From Tepidanaerobacter sp. GT38 (GTDB lineage: Bacteria; Bacillota; Thermosediminibacteria; Thermosediminibacterales; Tepidanaerobacteraceae): 51,191 nucleotides of DNA. A program made the translations under genes and the position numbers. Under the pieces are notes generated by a model, which saw nothing but the letters and a program-made list of their open reading frames with translations, made no database searches and was not told the DNA's origin. The stretch is taken from the NCBI RefSeq assembly GCF_021991635.1, contig NZ_JAFFJA010000061.1, forward strand, positions 1 through 51,191, given 5' to 3'. Shown here piece after piece: positions 40,273 to 49,518 of this stretch (position 1 is the first letter of the stretch; every line of letters starts with the position of its first letter).

Positions 40273-42723
40273 TTGAAATACGATTTTAATCAGATTGAAA
40301 GCAAATGGCAGAAAAAATGGGAAGAAGACGGAATTTATAAGACATCAGAAGACTATGGAAAACCTAAATTTTATTGTCTTGAAATGTTTCCATATCCCTC
40401 TGGAAATCTCCACATGGGTCATATGCGCAACTATTCAATAGGTGATGTAATTGCGCGTTTTAAGAGAATGAACGGCTACAATGTTCTTTATACCATGGGG
40501 TGGGATTCTTTTGGACTTCCTGCAGAAAATGCAGCGATAAAACACAATATTCATCCCCATAAGTGGACCTGGAGCAATATTGAGAACATGAAATCTCAGC
40601 TAAAACAACTTGGCTTTAGTTATGATTGGGACCGAGAAGTAGCTACATGCCATCCAGGCTACTATAAATGGACTCAATGGTTTTTCCTGCTGCTATATAA
40701 AAGAGGCCTTGCTTATAAAAAGAAAGCTGCTGTCAACTGGTGTCCCTCTTGTGCAACGGTTTTGGCCAATGAGCAGGTAGTCGATGGCAAATGCGAGCGC
40801 TGTAAATCTGAGGTCGTTGGAAAAGAACTTGAACAGTGGTTTTTCAAGATTACAGACTACGCTGATGAGCTTTTAAAGGATTTGGAGAAGCTTACAGGGT
40901 GGCCGGATAAGGTTAAAATTATGCAGCACAATTGGATCGGGCGGAGCGAAGGCGTGCAGTTTGCCTTTACTGAAGAGAAAACCGGTGAAAAAATAGAGGT
41001 TTTTACCACACGGCCAGATACAGTCTACGGGGTTTCATATATAGTTTTAGCCCCCGAGCATCCATTAGTCGACACTTTTTGTGCGGGAACCAAATATGAA
41101 ATCCCAGTAAAAAGGTTTAAAGAGAAAATGACCCAATACAATGAGGTAGACAGGACTTCCACTGAGACAGAAAAGGAAGGTATGTTTATCGGATCATATG
41201 CCGTAAATCCCATGAATGGCGACAAAGTTCCCATTTGGATAGCCAACTATGTATTGATGGGATACGGCACTGGTGCTGTAATGGGTGTTCCGGCCCATGA
41301 CCAGCGTGATTTTGAGTTTGCCAAAAAATATAATTTGCCCATAAAAGTTGTCATATCTCCCAAAGACAAAGTATTAAAGCCGGAAGAAATGACTGAAGCT
41401 TATGCAGATGAGGGGATTTTGGTAAACTCCGACAGATTTAATGGCATGAATAGTCAGGAGGCTATCAAAGCAATAGGCCAATATATGAGTGAAAATGGCA
41501 TAGGAGATTTTAAAGTAAACTTTAAATTAAGGGACTGGCTTATTTCAAGACAAAGATATTGGGGTGCTCCAATTCCCATAATCTACTGCGATAAATGCGG
41601 CATTGTTCCGGTGCCTGAGGAGGATTTGCCGGTACTGCTCCCTGAAGATGTTGAATTTAAACCTCAGGGGACTTCTCCTCTTGAGACCTGTGAAGAGTTT
41701 TTACACACCACATGCCCTAACTGTCACGGTCCAGCCCGAAGGGAGACAGATACCATGGATACTTTCATGTGTTCCTCCTGGTATTTCTACAGATATACGG
41801 ATCCCAAAAATCAGACAGCACCATTTGATAAGAAAAAGGTAAGTTACTGGATGCCTGTAGACCAATATATAGGCGGCGTAGAACATGCAATACTGCATCT
41901 GATGTATTCAAGGTTTTTCAACAAAGTCCTAAGGGATGCCGGTTTAGTAGACATCGATGAACCTTTCCAAAATCTGCTTACTCAGGGAATGGTTTTAAAA
42001 GACGGCGCAAAGATGTCCAAATCTCTAGGAAACACAGTAAGTCCTGAAGAAATCGTAGCAAAGTATGGGGCAGATACTGCAAGGCTCTTTATACTCTTCG
42101 CCGCTCCGCCAGACAGAGATTTGGAATGGAGTGACCAAGGTGTAGAAGGGTGCTTTAGATTTATTCAAAGAGTTATACGATTAGTAGAAGACTTGTCCAA
42201 CAAATTAGAAACTGCTGAGGACGCAGGTGACAAGGATAGGGAAGTGCGTTTTATAACACATAAAACCATAAAGAAAGTAACGGAAGATATCAGCGAAAGA
42301 TTTAACTTCAATACCGCCATAAGTGCTATTATGGAAATGGTAAACAGCTTAAATGATTATAAAAACTGCAAAGTTTCCAAAGAAGTGTTAAAAGAAGCAT
42401 TAGAAAACCTCCTTTTGCTCCTTGCTCCTTTTGCTCCACATATAACCGAGGAATTATGGCACCAAATCGGCCACGAAAACAGTATTCACTTAATGGCTTG
42501 GCCTAAATACGATGAGGCAGCCCTTGTAGAAGATGAAATAGAAATAGTTGTTCAAATAAACGGAAAGCTAAGAGATAAAATGACTATTTCTGCCCAAGCT
42601 ACCGAAGAAGAAATGCGTGAGGCGGCACTGAAGCGGGAAAAACTTGTGCCATTTTTAGAAGGCAAGCAAATTGTAAAAGTCATAGCAGTGCCTAAGAAGT
42701 TGGTAAACATAGTGGTAAAATAG
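40273..42723 (+). CDS. leuS: Leucyl-tRNA synthetase
   Basis: An 816-residue class I synthetase. HIGH-type motif [18 protein letters not shown], zinc-like cysteines [24 protein letters not shown]1 editing domain (TTRPDTVYG), KMSKS motif in [10 protein letters not shown], anticodon domain and a C-terminal extension ([11 protein letters not shown]). Full family length. Start TTG 40273 after AGGAGGAAACAGG. Controlled by the T-box upstream. Confidence 0.98.
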   Translation: MKYDFNQIESKWQKKWEEDGIYKTSEDYGKPKFYCLEMFPYPSGNLHMGHMRNYSIGDVIARFKRMNGYNVLYTMGWDSFGLPAENAAIKHNIHPHKWTWSNIENMKSQLKQLGFSYDWDREVATCHPGYYKWTQWFFLLLYKRGLAYKKKAAVNWCPSCATVLANEQVVDGKCERCKSEVVGKELEQWFFKITDYADELLKDLEKLTGWPDKVKIMQHNWIGRSEGVQFAFTEEKTGEKIEVFTTRPDTVYGVSYIVLAPEHPLVDTFCAGTKYEIPVKRFKEKMTQYNEVDRTSTETEKEGMFIGSYAVNPMNGDKVPIWIANYVLMGYGTGAVMGVPAHDQRDFEFAKKYNLPIKVVISPKDKVLKPEEMTEAYADEGILVNSDRFNGMNSQEAIKAIGQYMSENGIGDFKVNFKLRDWLISRQRYWGAPIPIIYCDKCGIVPVPEEDLPVLLPEDVEFKPQGTSPLETCEEFLHTTCPNCHGPARRETDTMDTFMCSSWYFYRYTDPKNQTAPFDKKKVSYWMPVDQYIGGVEHAILHLMYSRFFNKVLRDAGLVDIDEPFQNLLTQGMVLKDGAKMSKSLGNTVSPEEIVAKYGADTARLFILFAAPPDRDLEWSDQGVEGCFRFIQRVIRLVEDLSNKLETAEDAGDKDREVRFITHKTIKKVTEDISERFNFNTAISAIMEMVNSLNDYKNCKVSKEVLKEALENLLLLLAPFAPHITEELWHQIGHENSIHLMAWPKYDEAALVEDEIEIVVQINGKLRDKMTISAQATEEEMREAALKREKLVPFLEGKQIVKVIAVPKKLVNIVVK

Positions 42724-42733
42724 TTTTTACTTT

Positions 42734-42768
42734 AGAGCATGGCTGTAAACTGCAGCTATGCTCTTTTT
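42734..42768 (+). terminator. Terminator after leuS
   Basis: AGAGCAT-GGCTG (42734-42745) pairs with CAGC-T-ATGCTCT (42753-42763) with one unpaired position and is followed by TTTTTGC. Confidence 0.8.
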
Positions 42769-42851
42769 GCTTCAATTTGATTTTAAGGTTTTCAATTTGT
42801 AATTTGTGAAAAATGACAACATATGCAAATTATCAGGTATATTTGATATTA

Positions 42852-42880
42852 TTGTTTTGACTTGTAAAGTAATGTAAAAT
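42852..42880 (+). promoter_or_regulatory. Candidate promoter of the cobQ-like unit
   Basis: TTGTTT (42852-42857), a 17-base spacer and TAAAAT (42875-42880). The rest of 42769-42929 is AT-rich with no obvious riboswitch fold; in particular no cobalamin-riboswitch B12 box was found. Confidence 0.35.
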
Positions 42881-42929
42881 GTTAATAGATATATGATTTT
42901 GATTATGTGCGAAATGAGGTTGATAAATT

Positions 42930-43019
42930 ATGTTAAAAGGGGAACATCTTTTAAAACTGATGATATTTGGCCTCACAGAAAAAGCTGAAGATTTCATATT
43001 GGGAGGTTTCCAACCATGA
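42930..43019 (+). CDS. 29-residue ORF coupled to cobQ
   Basis: ATG 42930 follows GAGGTTGATAAATT. The product starts MLKGEHLLKLMIFGLTEKAE and ends FQP. Its stop overlaps the cobQ start (ATGA, 43016-43019), so translation could feed directly into cobQ. It may be a leader peptide or the remnant of a former gene; I do not recognise it. Confidence 0.4.
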   Translation: MLKGEHLLKLMIFGLTEKAEDFILGGFQP

Positions 43020-44563
43020 CTGCCAGATGTATTATGGTGCAAGGCACTGGATCCTCTGTAGGAAAAAGTCGTCTAGTTACAGGCCTTTGCAGGGTTCTTA
43101 AGCAAGATGGTTTTAAAGTGGCCCCCTTTAAAGCCCAAAACATGGCTTTAAATTCGTATATAACACATGAAGGCCTTGAAATGGGCAGAGCCCAAGCCGT
43201 TCAAGCTGAGGCATGTGGTATTGAACCTTCCGTATTAATGAATCCTGTTCTACTAAAACCCCACACAGACAAAAACAGTCAGGTGATAGTCAAGGGCAGG
43301 CCCTTTGGCAGTCTTTCGGCGATGGATTACCATGAATACAAGATAAAGCTATTGAAAGTAGTAAAAGAGTGCTATGATGAACTAGCTAAAGATAATGATA
43401 TTATCGTTATAGAAGGTGCCGGAAGTCCAGCCGAGATAAACTTGAGGGAAAGAGATATAGTGAACATGGGTATGGCCCAATTGGTAGATGCACCTGTTGT
43501 CCTTGTAGGGGATATTGATAGGGGAGGAGTTTTTGCAGCTTTAGCGGGCACGTTGCTTTTGTTAACTGAGGAAGAAAAAGCACGGGTGAAGGCAGTTATC
43601 ATCAATAAGTTTAGAGGAGATTTAAAGCTTTTAGAGCCGGGCCTTAAAATGCTTGAAGACATAATAAACCGACCTGTGCTTGGAGTTATTCCTTATACTG
43701 ATATTTATGTAGATGAGGAAGATTCACCGGAAACTGAAAGACATAGGCTTTTACAAAAGTATAAAATCCACGAAAAGGATATACATCAACAAAGGCCCTT
43801 ACATATAAAAATACTGTCCCTGCCGCGAATTACCAATTTTACAGATTTTGTACCTTTAGGTGAATTTGACGATATCAAAATTACATATGTATCAGGAGGC
43901 CCAATTGAAGATGCTGATGTGGTGATAATTCCCGGTTCTGAAAATCCCATTGAAAGTATAGAGTTTATCAAAGCAAGAGGCTGGGATAAAGAGATCAGTA
44001 CCCTTTGCCAAAAGGGTGCGGTGATTTTAGGTATAGGAAGCAGCTTCTCGCTACTTGGCAAGACTTTTACAACTAATTTTGCAGATGCTCCTATCAAAGG
44101 TTTAGGTCTGTTAGATGTACATATAAAATTACTGCAAAAGGAACCTTCGCGAGTAACGGGAGAGGTTGAATCTGGTTTGCCTTATGAGGCAAATATCTTG
44201 AGCGGGACACAGGTGGAAGGTTATAGAATATACTCTGGTGAGATAACCATGAAAGACAATGCAGAAAAAGAGTTTATAAAAATAAATGGCAATACCAATG
44301 GCGATTTTGATGGCCTTATTTCTCAAACAGGACAGGTTATAGGAACATTTGTGCATGGTATTTTTGACAATGCCAATTTCGCTCAAAAATTTGTAAATTA
44401 TTTAAAAAGCTTAAGGTTTAATGAGAGTGTTATGGACAAGACCTATTCTTCTTTTAATTTTAAAGAGTACAGAGAAGGTGAATATGACCGCTGGGCTGAT
44501 GTGATAAGAAATAGTCTTGATATGGATATGCTGTATAGTATTATAGGGATAACAAATAGGTAA
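43016..44563 (+). CDS. cobQ: Cobyric acid synthase-like protein lacking the glutaminase cysteine
   Basis: A 515-residue CobQ. The N-terminal dethiobiotin-synthetase-like ATPase domain is intact: GTGSSVGKS P-loop, APFKAQNMALNS, GRAQAVQAEACG, MNPVLLKP, GDIDRGGVFA. The C-terminal type 1 glutamine amidotransferase domain (about residues 255-490) keeps GTFVHGIFDN with its His. The nucleophile elbow, normally LGICGGYQMLG, reads LGIGSSFSLLG, so the catalytic Cys is replaced by Gly 341 (44036-44038), and GYEIHMG is GYRIYSG. It should be unable to take ammonia from glutamine. No other B12 gene is nearby. SD GGGAGG. Confidence 0.9.
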   Translation: MTARCIMVQGTGSSVGKSRLVTGLCRVLKQDGFKVAPFKAQNMALNSYITHEGLEMGRAQAVQAEACGIEPSVLMNPVLLKPHTDKNSQVIVKGRPFGSLSAMDYHEYKIKLLKVVKECYDELAKDNDIIVIEGAGSPAEINLRERDIVNMGMAQLVDAPVVLVGDIDRGGVFAALAGTLLLLTEEEKARVKAVIINKFRGDLKLLEPGLKMLEDIINRPVLGVIPYTDIYVDEEDSPETERHRLLQKYKIHEKDIHQQRPLHIKILSLPRITNFTDFVPLGEFDDIKITYVSGGPIEDADVVIIPGSENPIESIEFIKARGWDKEISTLCQKGAVILGIGSSFSLLGKTFTTNFADAPIKGLGLLDVHIKLLQKEPSRVTGEVESGLPYEANILSGTQVEGYRIYSGEITMKDNAEKEFIKINGNTNGDFDGLISQTGQVIGTFVHGIFDNANFAQKFVNYLKSLRFNESVMDKTYSSFNFKEYREGEYDRWADVIRNSLDMDMLYSIIGITNR

Positions 44564-44570
44564 CCGGAGC

Positions 44571-45200
44571 GTGAAGGAAATGTTTGATTTCAGTAAAAGA
44601 GAAAAAATACTTCTAGGTCTTTTACTGGTATTGATCATTTCTGTTATATCAATTTCATATTATGCCTTTTTTAGAAAAGAACCGGAGATAGCCTTTAAGC
44701 TTCAAGATGAACCGGCAATTCCGGTAGCAGCATCAAAAGTGGAGGCAGAGAAAATCGTTGTTCATGTGGCCGGTGCAGTAAAAAATCCTGGGGTATACAC
44801 CCTAGACGAGGGGAAAAGGGTAAAAGATGCTATAGAAATAGCAGGGGGAGCCCTCCCAGAGGCAGATCTTTTAAGGCTTAATCTTGCTCAGAAAATACAC
44901 GATGAAGATAAATTGTATGTTCCCAAAATAGGAGAAACGCCTGAACAATTAGAGCAGGCGAATGAGTCCTATGGTGCTACTGTAGGTATTAGTTCAAAAA
45001 GCGATGGTAAAGTGAACATAAATACTGCAGACGAGACTGAACTTATACAATTGCCAGGAATAGGCCCGGCAACTGCACAAAAAATAATTGATTATAGGAC
45101 TACTAACGGCTTTTTTAAATCAATTGAAGACATCAAAAAGGTTTCGGGAATAGGTGACAAAAAATTTGAACAGCTAAAAGATAAAATCAGAGTAAAGTGA
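44571..45200 (+). CDS. comEA: ComEA-like DNA-binding protein
   Basis: A 209-residue protein with N-terminal membrane anchor (about residues 13-31), an extracellular SLBB domain (VVHVAGAVKNPGVYTLDEGKR) and a C-terminal double helix-hairpin-helix (VNINTADETELIQLPGIGPATAQKIIDYR...VSGIGDKKFEQLK) that binds DNA in competence uptake. comEC, the usual next gene, is absent. The start GTG 44571 is uncertain; ATG 44580 is possible, and neither has a well-spaced SD. Confidence 0.92.
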   Translation: MKEMFDFSKREKILLGLLLVLIISVISISYYAFFRKEPEIAFKLQDEPAIPVAASKVEAEKIVVHVAGAVKNPGVYTLDEGKRVKDAIEIAGGALPEADLLRLNLAQKIHDEDKLYVPKIGETPEQLEQANESYGATVGISSKSDGKVNINTADETELIQLPGIGPATAQKIIDYRTTNGFFKSIEDIKKVSGIGDKKFEQLKDKIRVK

Positions 45201-45318
45201 GATGACAGCGGAACGTTTTGTTTGCCATAATGACAATGGGGACACTTTAACCGTCATATTGCATTTTTTATAACGGGAGAATGATTTACTTGCTCATGTT
45301 TAAACTTCTTGACATGTA

Positions 45319-45341
45319 GACGCAATGGGCGTCATTTTTTG
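45319..45341. terminator. Terminator between comEA and the reverse small genes
   Basis: GACGC (45319-45323)/GCGTC (45329-45333) with a 5-base loop and ATTTTTT tail on the plus strand. The 45201-45365 region shows no gene. Confidence 0.6.
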
Positions 45342-45365
45342 TGACAAGAAAATGTCGCCGGAGCA

Positions 45366-45575
45366 TTATATCTTGCCGTTCGGTTTTGCGTTTTCCTCCT
45401 GTTCCTTTCTTCTTTTGTCACCGATGGTACATAGAGTATATAACACAACTGAGAACATAATAAGCGATGTAGCTAGAACGTTGGGGAGTTCAAAAATAAA
45501 ATTACGAGTTATTATTGTTGCAAGCAGCACGACCACGGCAATTGATTTGCCTAATATTACTTCTTTTTTCTTCAT
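45366..45575 (-). CDS. Small two-helix membrane protein (69 residues)
   Basis: ATG 45575 follows AGAGGTGATTGT and overlaps the stop of the upstream small gene (ATGA). Two hydrophobic helices (about residues 9-24 and 33-52) are followed by a charged tail KRRKEQEENAKPNGKI. I do not recognise a family. The pair forms a two-gene reverse operon facing comEA. Confidence 0.65.
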   Translation of the reverse strand: MKKKEVILGKSIAVVVLLATIITRNFIFELPNVLATSLIMFSVVLYTLCTIGDKRRKEQEENAKPNGKI

Positions 45576-45694
45576 ACAATCACCTCTATTATGACTTTCG
45601 GCGAAGGTTTTGGCCCGACATCAGCATTGGCGTTTATAGGGAGCATGAAAATATTGCATGCTACAATAAATATAACTAGGGAGTATTTTCTCAT
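45572..45694 (-). CDS. 40-residue secreted peptide with ADVGPKPS mature start
   Basis: ATG 45694 follows GCAGGAGTG. A signal peptide (MRKYSLVIFIVACNIFMLP, then INANA) is followed by a mature stretch of about 15 residues, DVGPKPSPKVIIEVIV. This mature beginning looks like the first residues of clostridial membrane proteins with an ADxGPKPS motif after the signal peptide, but the rest is missing, so it may be a truncated relative. Coupled to the 69-residue gene. The larger frame upstream of 45694 lacks an SD. Confidence 0.55.
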   Translation of the reverse strand: MRKYSLVIFIVACNIFMLPINANADVGPKPSPKVIIEVIV

Positions 45695-45791
45695 GCTAAA
45701 CACTCCTGCAATAATAATCAATTCAATAATATCATAAAAAGGCTCAGGGTAAGTATCACAAAGTTTAAAAACAATGGTATTTGGGGCAAAT

Positions 45792-45821
45792 TTGACAAGC
45801 TGTGTATACTTTTGATATAAC
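45792..45821 (+). promoter_or_regulatory. Sigma-A promoter of the YabE-like gene
   Basis: TTGACA (45792-45797), an 18-base spacer and TATAAC (45816-45821). The leader of about 90 bases to GTG 45918 shows no recognised riboswitch. Confidence 0.7.
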
Positions 45822-45917
45822 AATAATATACTACTAATAGACAGAGAAAAAATGGAAAAAGGACTTTTTTTAAAAATGTAGAAGTCCATAAGAGACCTTT
45901 TAAAAAGGGGGAGTTTT

Positions 45918-46877
45918 GTGTTTTCGTTTAAAGCCTATTGGTGGGCTGTTGTCTCCGCAGTGGTAGTACTATTCATTGTCGGAGCAACTATTTACGCTAT
46001 TTTAGAAAAAGAGGTGGTTATTAGAGACGAAGACCAGGAAGTTAAAGTTTCAACTTTTGCCAAAACCGTAGATGAACTGCTGGAACAGGAGAATATAACT
46101 TTAGAACCTGAAGATGTAATTACACCAAGTGGCGATACAGACCTCAAGGAAGGTATGCAAATAACCATAAAGCGAGCTTTTCCAGTAAAGATAGCCGTCG
46201 ACGGGCAAGAAATAACGGTGAAAACTCAGCCTGATAAGGTAGAAAATATATTGGCTAAGGCCAATATCAAGTTAAATGAAAAAGATAAAATTCAGCCGGC
46301 ACTTAGTGAGTACATATCAGCAGATGCTGAAATAAATATAATCAGAGTCGAAGAACGAATTACAACGGAAGTTAAGAGCATACCCTTTGAAACTGTATCC
46401 AGAAAGGACTATAATCTTCCACTGGGTGAAAAGAAAGTAATCCAAAAGGGAGAGGAAGGTCAGGAAGAAGTAACTACAATAGAAGTACTTGAGAATGGCA
46501 AAGTTGTATCGGCAACTACCGAGTCTAAAGTCATAAAAGCCCCAAAGCCTCAGATTGTGCTGACGGGGACGGTTCAAGTTGCATCACGTGGTGGCGTAAA
46601 TTTTTCATATACAGATAAAAAACGCATGTTAGCAACAGCTTACACTCATACAGGCAATCGCACTGCTACAGGAACGATGCCTAGAGTAGGTGTAGTGGCT
46701 GTAGATCCAAATGTTATTCCTCTGGGTACAAGGCTCTATGTAGAAGGTTATGGCTTTGCACGAGCTGAGGATACCGGTGGTGCTATAAAAGGCGATAAAA
46801 TAGATTTGTTTTTGGAAACCGCTGAGGAAACCAAGCGTTTTGGAAGACGATGGGTCACTGTGTATATATTAAAATAA
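45918..46877 (+). CDS. YabE-like 3D-domain cell wall protein
   Basis: A 319-residue protein: N-terminal membrane helix, two DUF348 repeats (about residues 33-88 and 89-144: VDELLEQENITLEPEDVI, VDGQEITVKTQPDKVENILA), a G5 domain (about 145-220: VEERITTEVKSIPFETV...GKVVS), and a C-terminal 3D domain with MLATAYTHTGNRTATGT, GVVAVDPNVIPLGT and AEDTGGAIKGDKIDLFL, whose three aspartates name it. Related to YabE/Rpf; a probable peptidoglycan hydrolase of the lytic transglycosylase type. GTG start after AGGGGGAG. Confidence 0.93.
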   Translation: MFSFKAYWWAVVSAVVVLFIVGATIYAILEKEVVIRDEDQEVKVSTFAKTVDELLEQENITLEPEDVITPSGDTDLKEGMQITIKRAFPVKIAVDGQEITVKTQPDKVENILAKANIKLNEKDKIQPALSEYISADAEINIIRVEERITTEVKSIPFETVSRKDYNLPLGEKKVIQKGEEGQEEVTTIEVLENGKVVSATTESKVIKAPKPQIVLTGTVQVASRGGVNFSYTDKKRMLATAYTHTGNRTATGTMPRVGVVAVDPNVIPLGTRLYVEGYGFARAEDTGGAIKGDKIDLFLETAEETKRFGRRWVTVYILK

Positions 46878-46913
46878 GATCTATCGAAAATAGATTTTAT
46901 GGTTTGGAAAACC

Positions 46914-46977
46914 TATTTCTTCAAATAAAATTAGCACTGCAAATTGATATGCAGTGCTAATTTTATTTGAAGAAATA
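46914..46977. terminator. Very long convergent terminator hairpin
   Basis: A perfect 28-base inverted repeat (46914-46941 and 46950-46977) with an 8-base loop sits between the YabE-like gene and the reverse carboxypeptidase gene, ending two bases before the latter's stop. The outer arms are T-rich on one side and A-rich on the other, so it can terminate in both directions. Confidence 0.8.
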
Positions 46978-46978
46978 A

Positions 46979-48208
46979 TTATCTATATCTATAAGTAACA
47001 TAGCGGATTTTTCTTTTGTGCCTTTGATACCGTCTAATTCCTACCATTATCCTAAAGGGAGTATAGACGGCCAAAGTGATTGTAAGGAGCCAAAACCACC
47101 AGAAAGTATATATTTTTCTTTTTACATCATTAGCTGCGATTAAATCTATACTACCTAGCTCATCTTCTCCTTGATAAAATACCAGTTTACCGAGCACATC
47201 GCCTTTAGCGATGGGAGCTTTTATACCTTTATTTAAAGTCATTTTTGTGGTAATTGGCAGACTATTTTTTTCAACTACAGTAGTAAATCCATATTTTGTT
47301 ACTATCTTAACCGGATCGCCGTATTTGACATTTTCTTCTGTAATATTTGCATTCTCACTTATTACATTTTTTATTTCAAAATTTTCAAAGCAGTAGTCTA
47401 ATAAAGCTGCACTGTCAGACCAAATATCGGCATTGGACTTTAACATAACTGAAATTAGCTGCCAACCGTTTCGAGTGGCCGATGCTACCAAAGTATTCCC
47501 GGCGGTGCTTGTGTAACCAGTCTTTACGCCATCTGCCCCTTCATAGTTCCAAAGGAGTTTATTTAAATTTATCAGCTGCCTGTCCCATTCCTGACCCTGC
47601 CAAGGTATTTCCATAGTTTTCGTAGAAACTATTTTTCTGAATTCAGGAAGGTTTAAAAGCGCATAGCGTGAAATGAGAGCTAAATCGTATGCAGTAGTTA
47701 AATGGCCTTCGTCCGGTAAACCACTTGGATTTACAAAGGTAGTATTGTAAGCTCCGATTTCTTTAGCTTTATCGTTCATCATTTGCACGAAGGCTTCAAC
47801 ACTTCCGCCAATATGTTCTGCTATTGCAATAGCAGCGTCATTTCCAGAATTAAGCATCATGCCGTAGAGCATTTGTTCTAAAGTCAGTTGTTCCCCTTCT
47901 TCCAGGTAGATTCTTGTTCCATCAGCAAGGGGAGGCTCTTTGCTTGTAACTACCATATCCGAAAGATTGCCTTTTTCAAGAGCTAAAATTGCTGTCATTA
48001 TTTTTGTGGTACTTGCAGGTTCCAACGGAACATGGGAATTTTTTTCATACAAAACCTTTCCGGTTAACACATCCATTACTATACCTGCTTCCCCAGTAAT
48101 TGCCGGAGGAACAGGCTTGCTGGTATCAGCAAATGCTACAGATGCAGAAAAAATAAAAAAACAAAGGAACGCAGCAATATATGTATTAAAGTATATATAC
48201 TTTTTCAT
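46979..48208 (-). CDS. D-alanyl-D-alanine carboxypeptidase (DacF/DacB type)
   Basis: A 409-residue penicillin-binding carboxypeptidase. Signal peptide, then STTKIMT (SxxK), SGNDAAIAIAEHIGG (SxN) and DGVKTGYTSTAGN (KTG), a C-terminal beta-domain (about residues 280-350), and a C-terminal membrane helix with basic tail (RRYQRHKRK). It trims the terminal D-Ala of stem peptides, in vegetative or spore wall; the exact paralogue (DacA, DacB, DacF) cannot be fixed from context. SD GAGGTG. Confidence 0.95.
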   Translation of the reverse strand: MKKYIYFNTYIAAFLCFFIFSASVAFADTSKPVPPAITGEAGIVMDVLTGKVLYEKNSHVPLEPASTTKIMTAILALEKGNLSDMVVTSKEPPLADGTRIYLEEGEQLTLEQMLYGMMLNSGNDAAIAIAEHIGGSVEAFVQMMNDKAKEIGAYNTTFVNPSGLPDEGHLTTAYDLALISRYALLNLPEFRKIVSTKTMEIPWQGQEWDRQLINLNKLLWNYEGADGVKTGYTSTAGNTLVASATRNGWQLISVMLKSNADIWSDSAALLDYCFENFEIKNVISENANITEENVKYGDPVKIVTKYGFTTVVEKNSLPITTKMTLNKGIKAPIAKGDVLGKLVFYQGEDELGSIDLIAANDVKRKIYTFWWFWLLTITLAVYTPFRIMVGIRRYQRHKRKIRYVTYRYR

Positions 48209-48381
48209 AATTTCACCTCAAAGTATGAACTCAACTTTTTAGCTCTCCATAAGCTTTTTTTTACTAAAAATAAGTATATCAAAACCAGGAATTCGTGCCA
48301 ACTGTAATTTGTTGAAAAACCTGGTGCATAAAAACCATCGTAATCCTTAAAATAAATATAAGAATGGAGGGAAAGAAAATT

Positions 48382-48789
48382 ATGCATATACCGCCCAAGT
48401 TAGAGTATGCGCGACACATGCTTACATATAAAGAGAGTCTAAAAGAGTTAACGCAGTCTTTAAAAGATTTGGAAGGTCAGCTGGATGATAATCTTCAACA
48501 GATGCTTGTAAAATCTTCTAGCTTTGTAAAATTAAATAAGGGCATAAAGGAAATAGAACTTTTATGCCAAGCTTTAGCTGATATTAATGATGATAAAAGC
48601 ACTAAGGCCAAGGAACTTCTAATTACTTTGCGACGAAAGCTATTTGAAAATGAGAGTTTACTTATGGAAGAAATTCAAAAATCCATGTTAAAAGCAGCAG
48701 AGGCTATGATAGATGCAAGTAATGGAATTACAATAATGGCAAGTTTTATCAGTATGAGCAAGATTCTAGATAAATTTGAAAAAGGGTGA
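48382..48789 (+). CDS. Unrecognised coiled-coil protein (135 residues)
   Basis: ATG 48382 follows GGAGGG by about 11 bases; an in-frame ATG at 48364 has no SD. The product is fully helical, with coiled-coil heptads in residues 14-60 (TYKESLKELTQSLKDLEGQL) and 75-115, and no membrane segment. I do not recognise the family. The DUF421 gene starts 8 bases after its stop, so they are probably co-expressed. Confidence 0.7.
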   Translation: MHIPPKLEYARHMLTYKESLKELTQSLKDLEGQLDDNLQQMLVKSSSFVKLNKGIKEIELLCQALADINDDKSTKAKELLITLRRKLFENESLLMEEIQKSMLKAAEAMIDASNGITIMASFISMSKILDKFEKG

Positions 48790-48796
48790 AGAACAC

Positions 48797-49501
48797 ATGA
48801 GTTTTTTGGAAGATTTATTTCTGCATACTTACAAATCAATTATCCTTTTTACTGTAAGCCTTGTAGTAGTAAGACTCATGGGCAAGCGCACGGTTGCCCA
48901 ACTTTCTCCTTTCGACCTTATATTTATAATTATAATGGGTTCTGCTATTGCAATACCGCTGGAAGATCACGATATCAGGCTTACTCACGGTATCGTTCCA
49001 GTTATCATTACATCATTGTTAAACTACATGCTGGCTATTATAATTACTAAAAATCGGGCCATTGAAAATTTCATTCAGGGCACATCCCGAGTGTTGGTTA
49101 GAAAAGGAGAAGTTCTGTTAGGTAATCTGAAAAAAGAGCGAATTACTATGGCAGATCTGCTTATTTTATTGAGAGAAAAGGATGTAACGAATATTAATGA
49201 AGTGGAAGAAGCCACAATAGAACCCAACGGAAAATTGAGCGTAATAAAGAAAAAATATATGCAGACAGTAACACCCAGAGATTTAGGCCTATGGTCAAAT
49301 CAAGGAATTTTCCCAACTGTAATGATAGCTCAAGGTGAAGTAATTTATGATAATTTAGACAAAGTTGGCATTAGCATCGATGAGATGCTCAAACAACTAA
49401 ATCAAAAGGGGATAACGAGACTTAAAGATATCAGTGCCGCTTGGATTGATGAAGAGGGAAATGTAAGTGTTAAGTGTATCAATGAGGGAATCAGACAGTA
49501 A
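48797..49501 (+). CDS. DUF421 (YetF-like) membrane protein
   Basis: A 234-residue protein: three N-terminal membrane helices with the family segment VVRLMGKRTVAQLSPFDLIFIIIMGSAIA, then the cytoplasmic DUF421 alpha/beta domain (TSRVLVRKGEVLLGNLKKERITMADLLILLREK, ATIEPNGKLSVIKK) and a C-terminal extension with a second DUF-like segment (PTVMIAQGEVIYDNLDKVGIS). Family members are spore-membrane associated in Bacillus (for example YetF/YdfS). Start ATG 48797; the in-frame TTG at 48776 overlaps the upstream gene. Confidence 0.9.
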   Translation: MSFLEDLFLHTYKSIILFTVSLVVVRLMGKRTVAQLSPFDLIFIIIMGSAIAIPLEDHDIRLTHGIVPVIITSLLNYMLAIIITKNRAIENFIQGTSRVLVRKGEVLLGNLKKERITMADLLILLREKDVTNINEVEEATIEPNGKLSVIKKKYMQTVTPRDLGLWSNQGIFPTVMIAQGEVIYDNLDKVGISIDEMLKQLNQKGITRLKDISAAWIDEEGNVSVKCINEGIRQ

Positions 49502-49518
49502 AAGAAGTTGGTGGTCAT

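Noticed and set aside
42769-43015. Possible cobalamin riboswitch upstream of cobQ
   Set aside because: No B12-box or typical peripheral stems were seen; the region is AT-rich and holds a small ORF instead.
45325-45594. Plus-strand 89-codon frame opposite the 69-residue membrane protein
   Set aside because: The reverse frame has a good SD and coupling to its neighbour; the forward frame has neither.
45695-45917. Possible c-di-AMP riboswitch before the YabE-like wall protein
   Set aside because: The gene type would fit, but the conserved ydaO-type blocks are not visible and the leader after the promoter is only about 90 bases.
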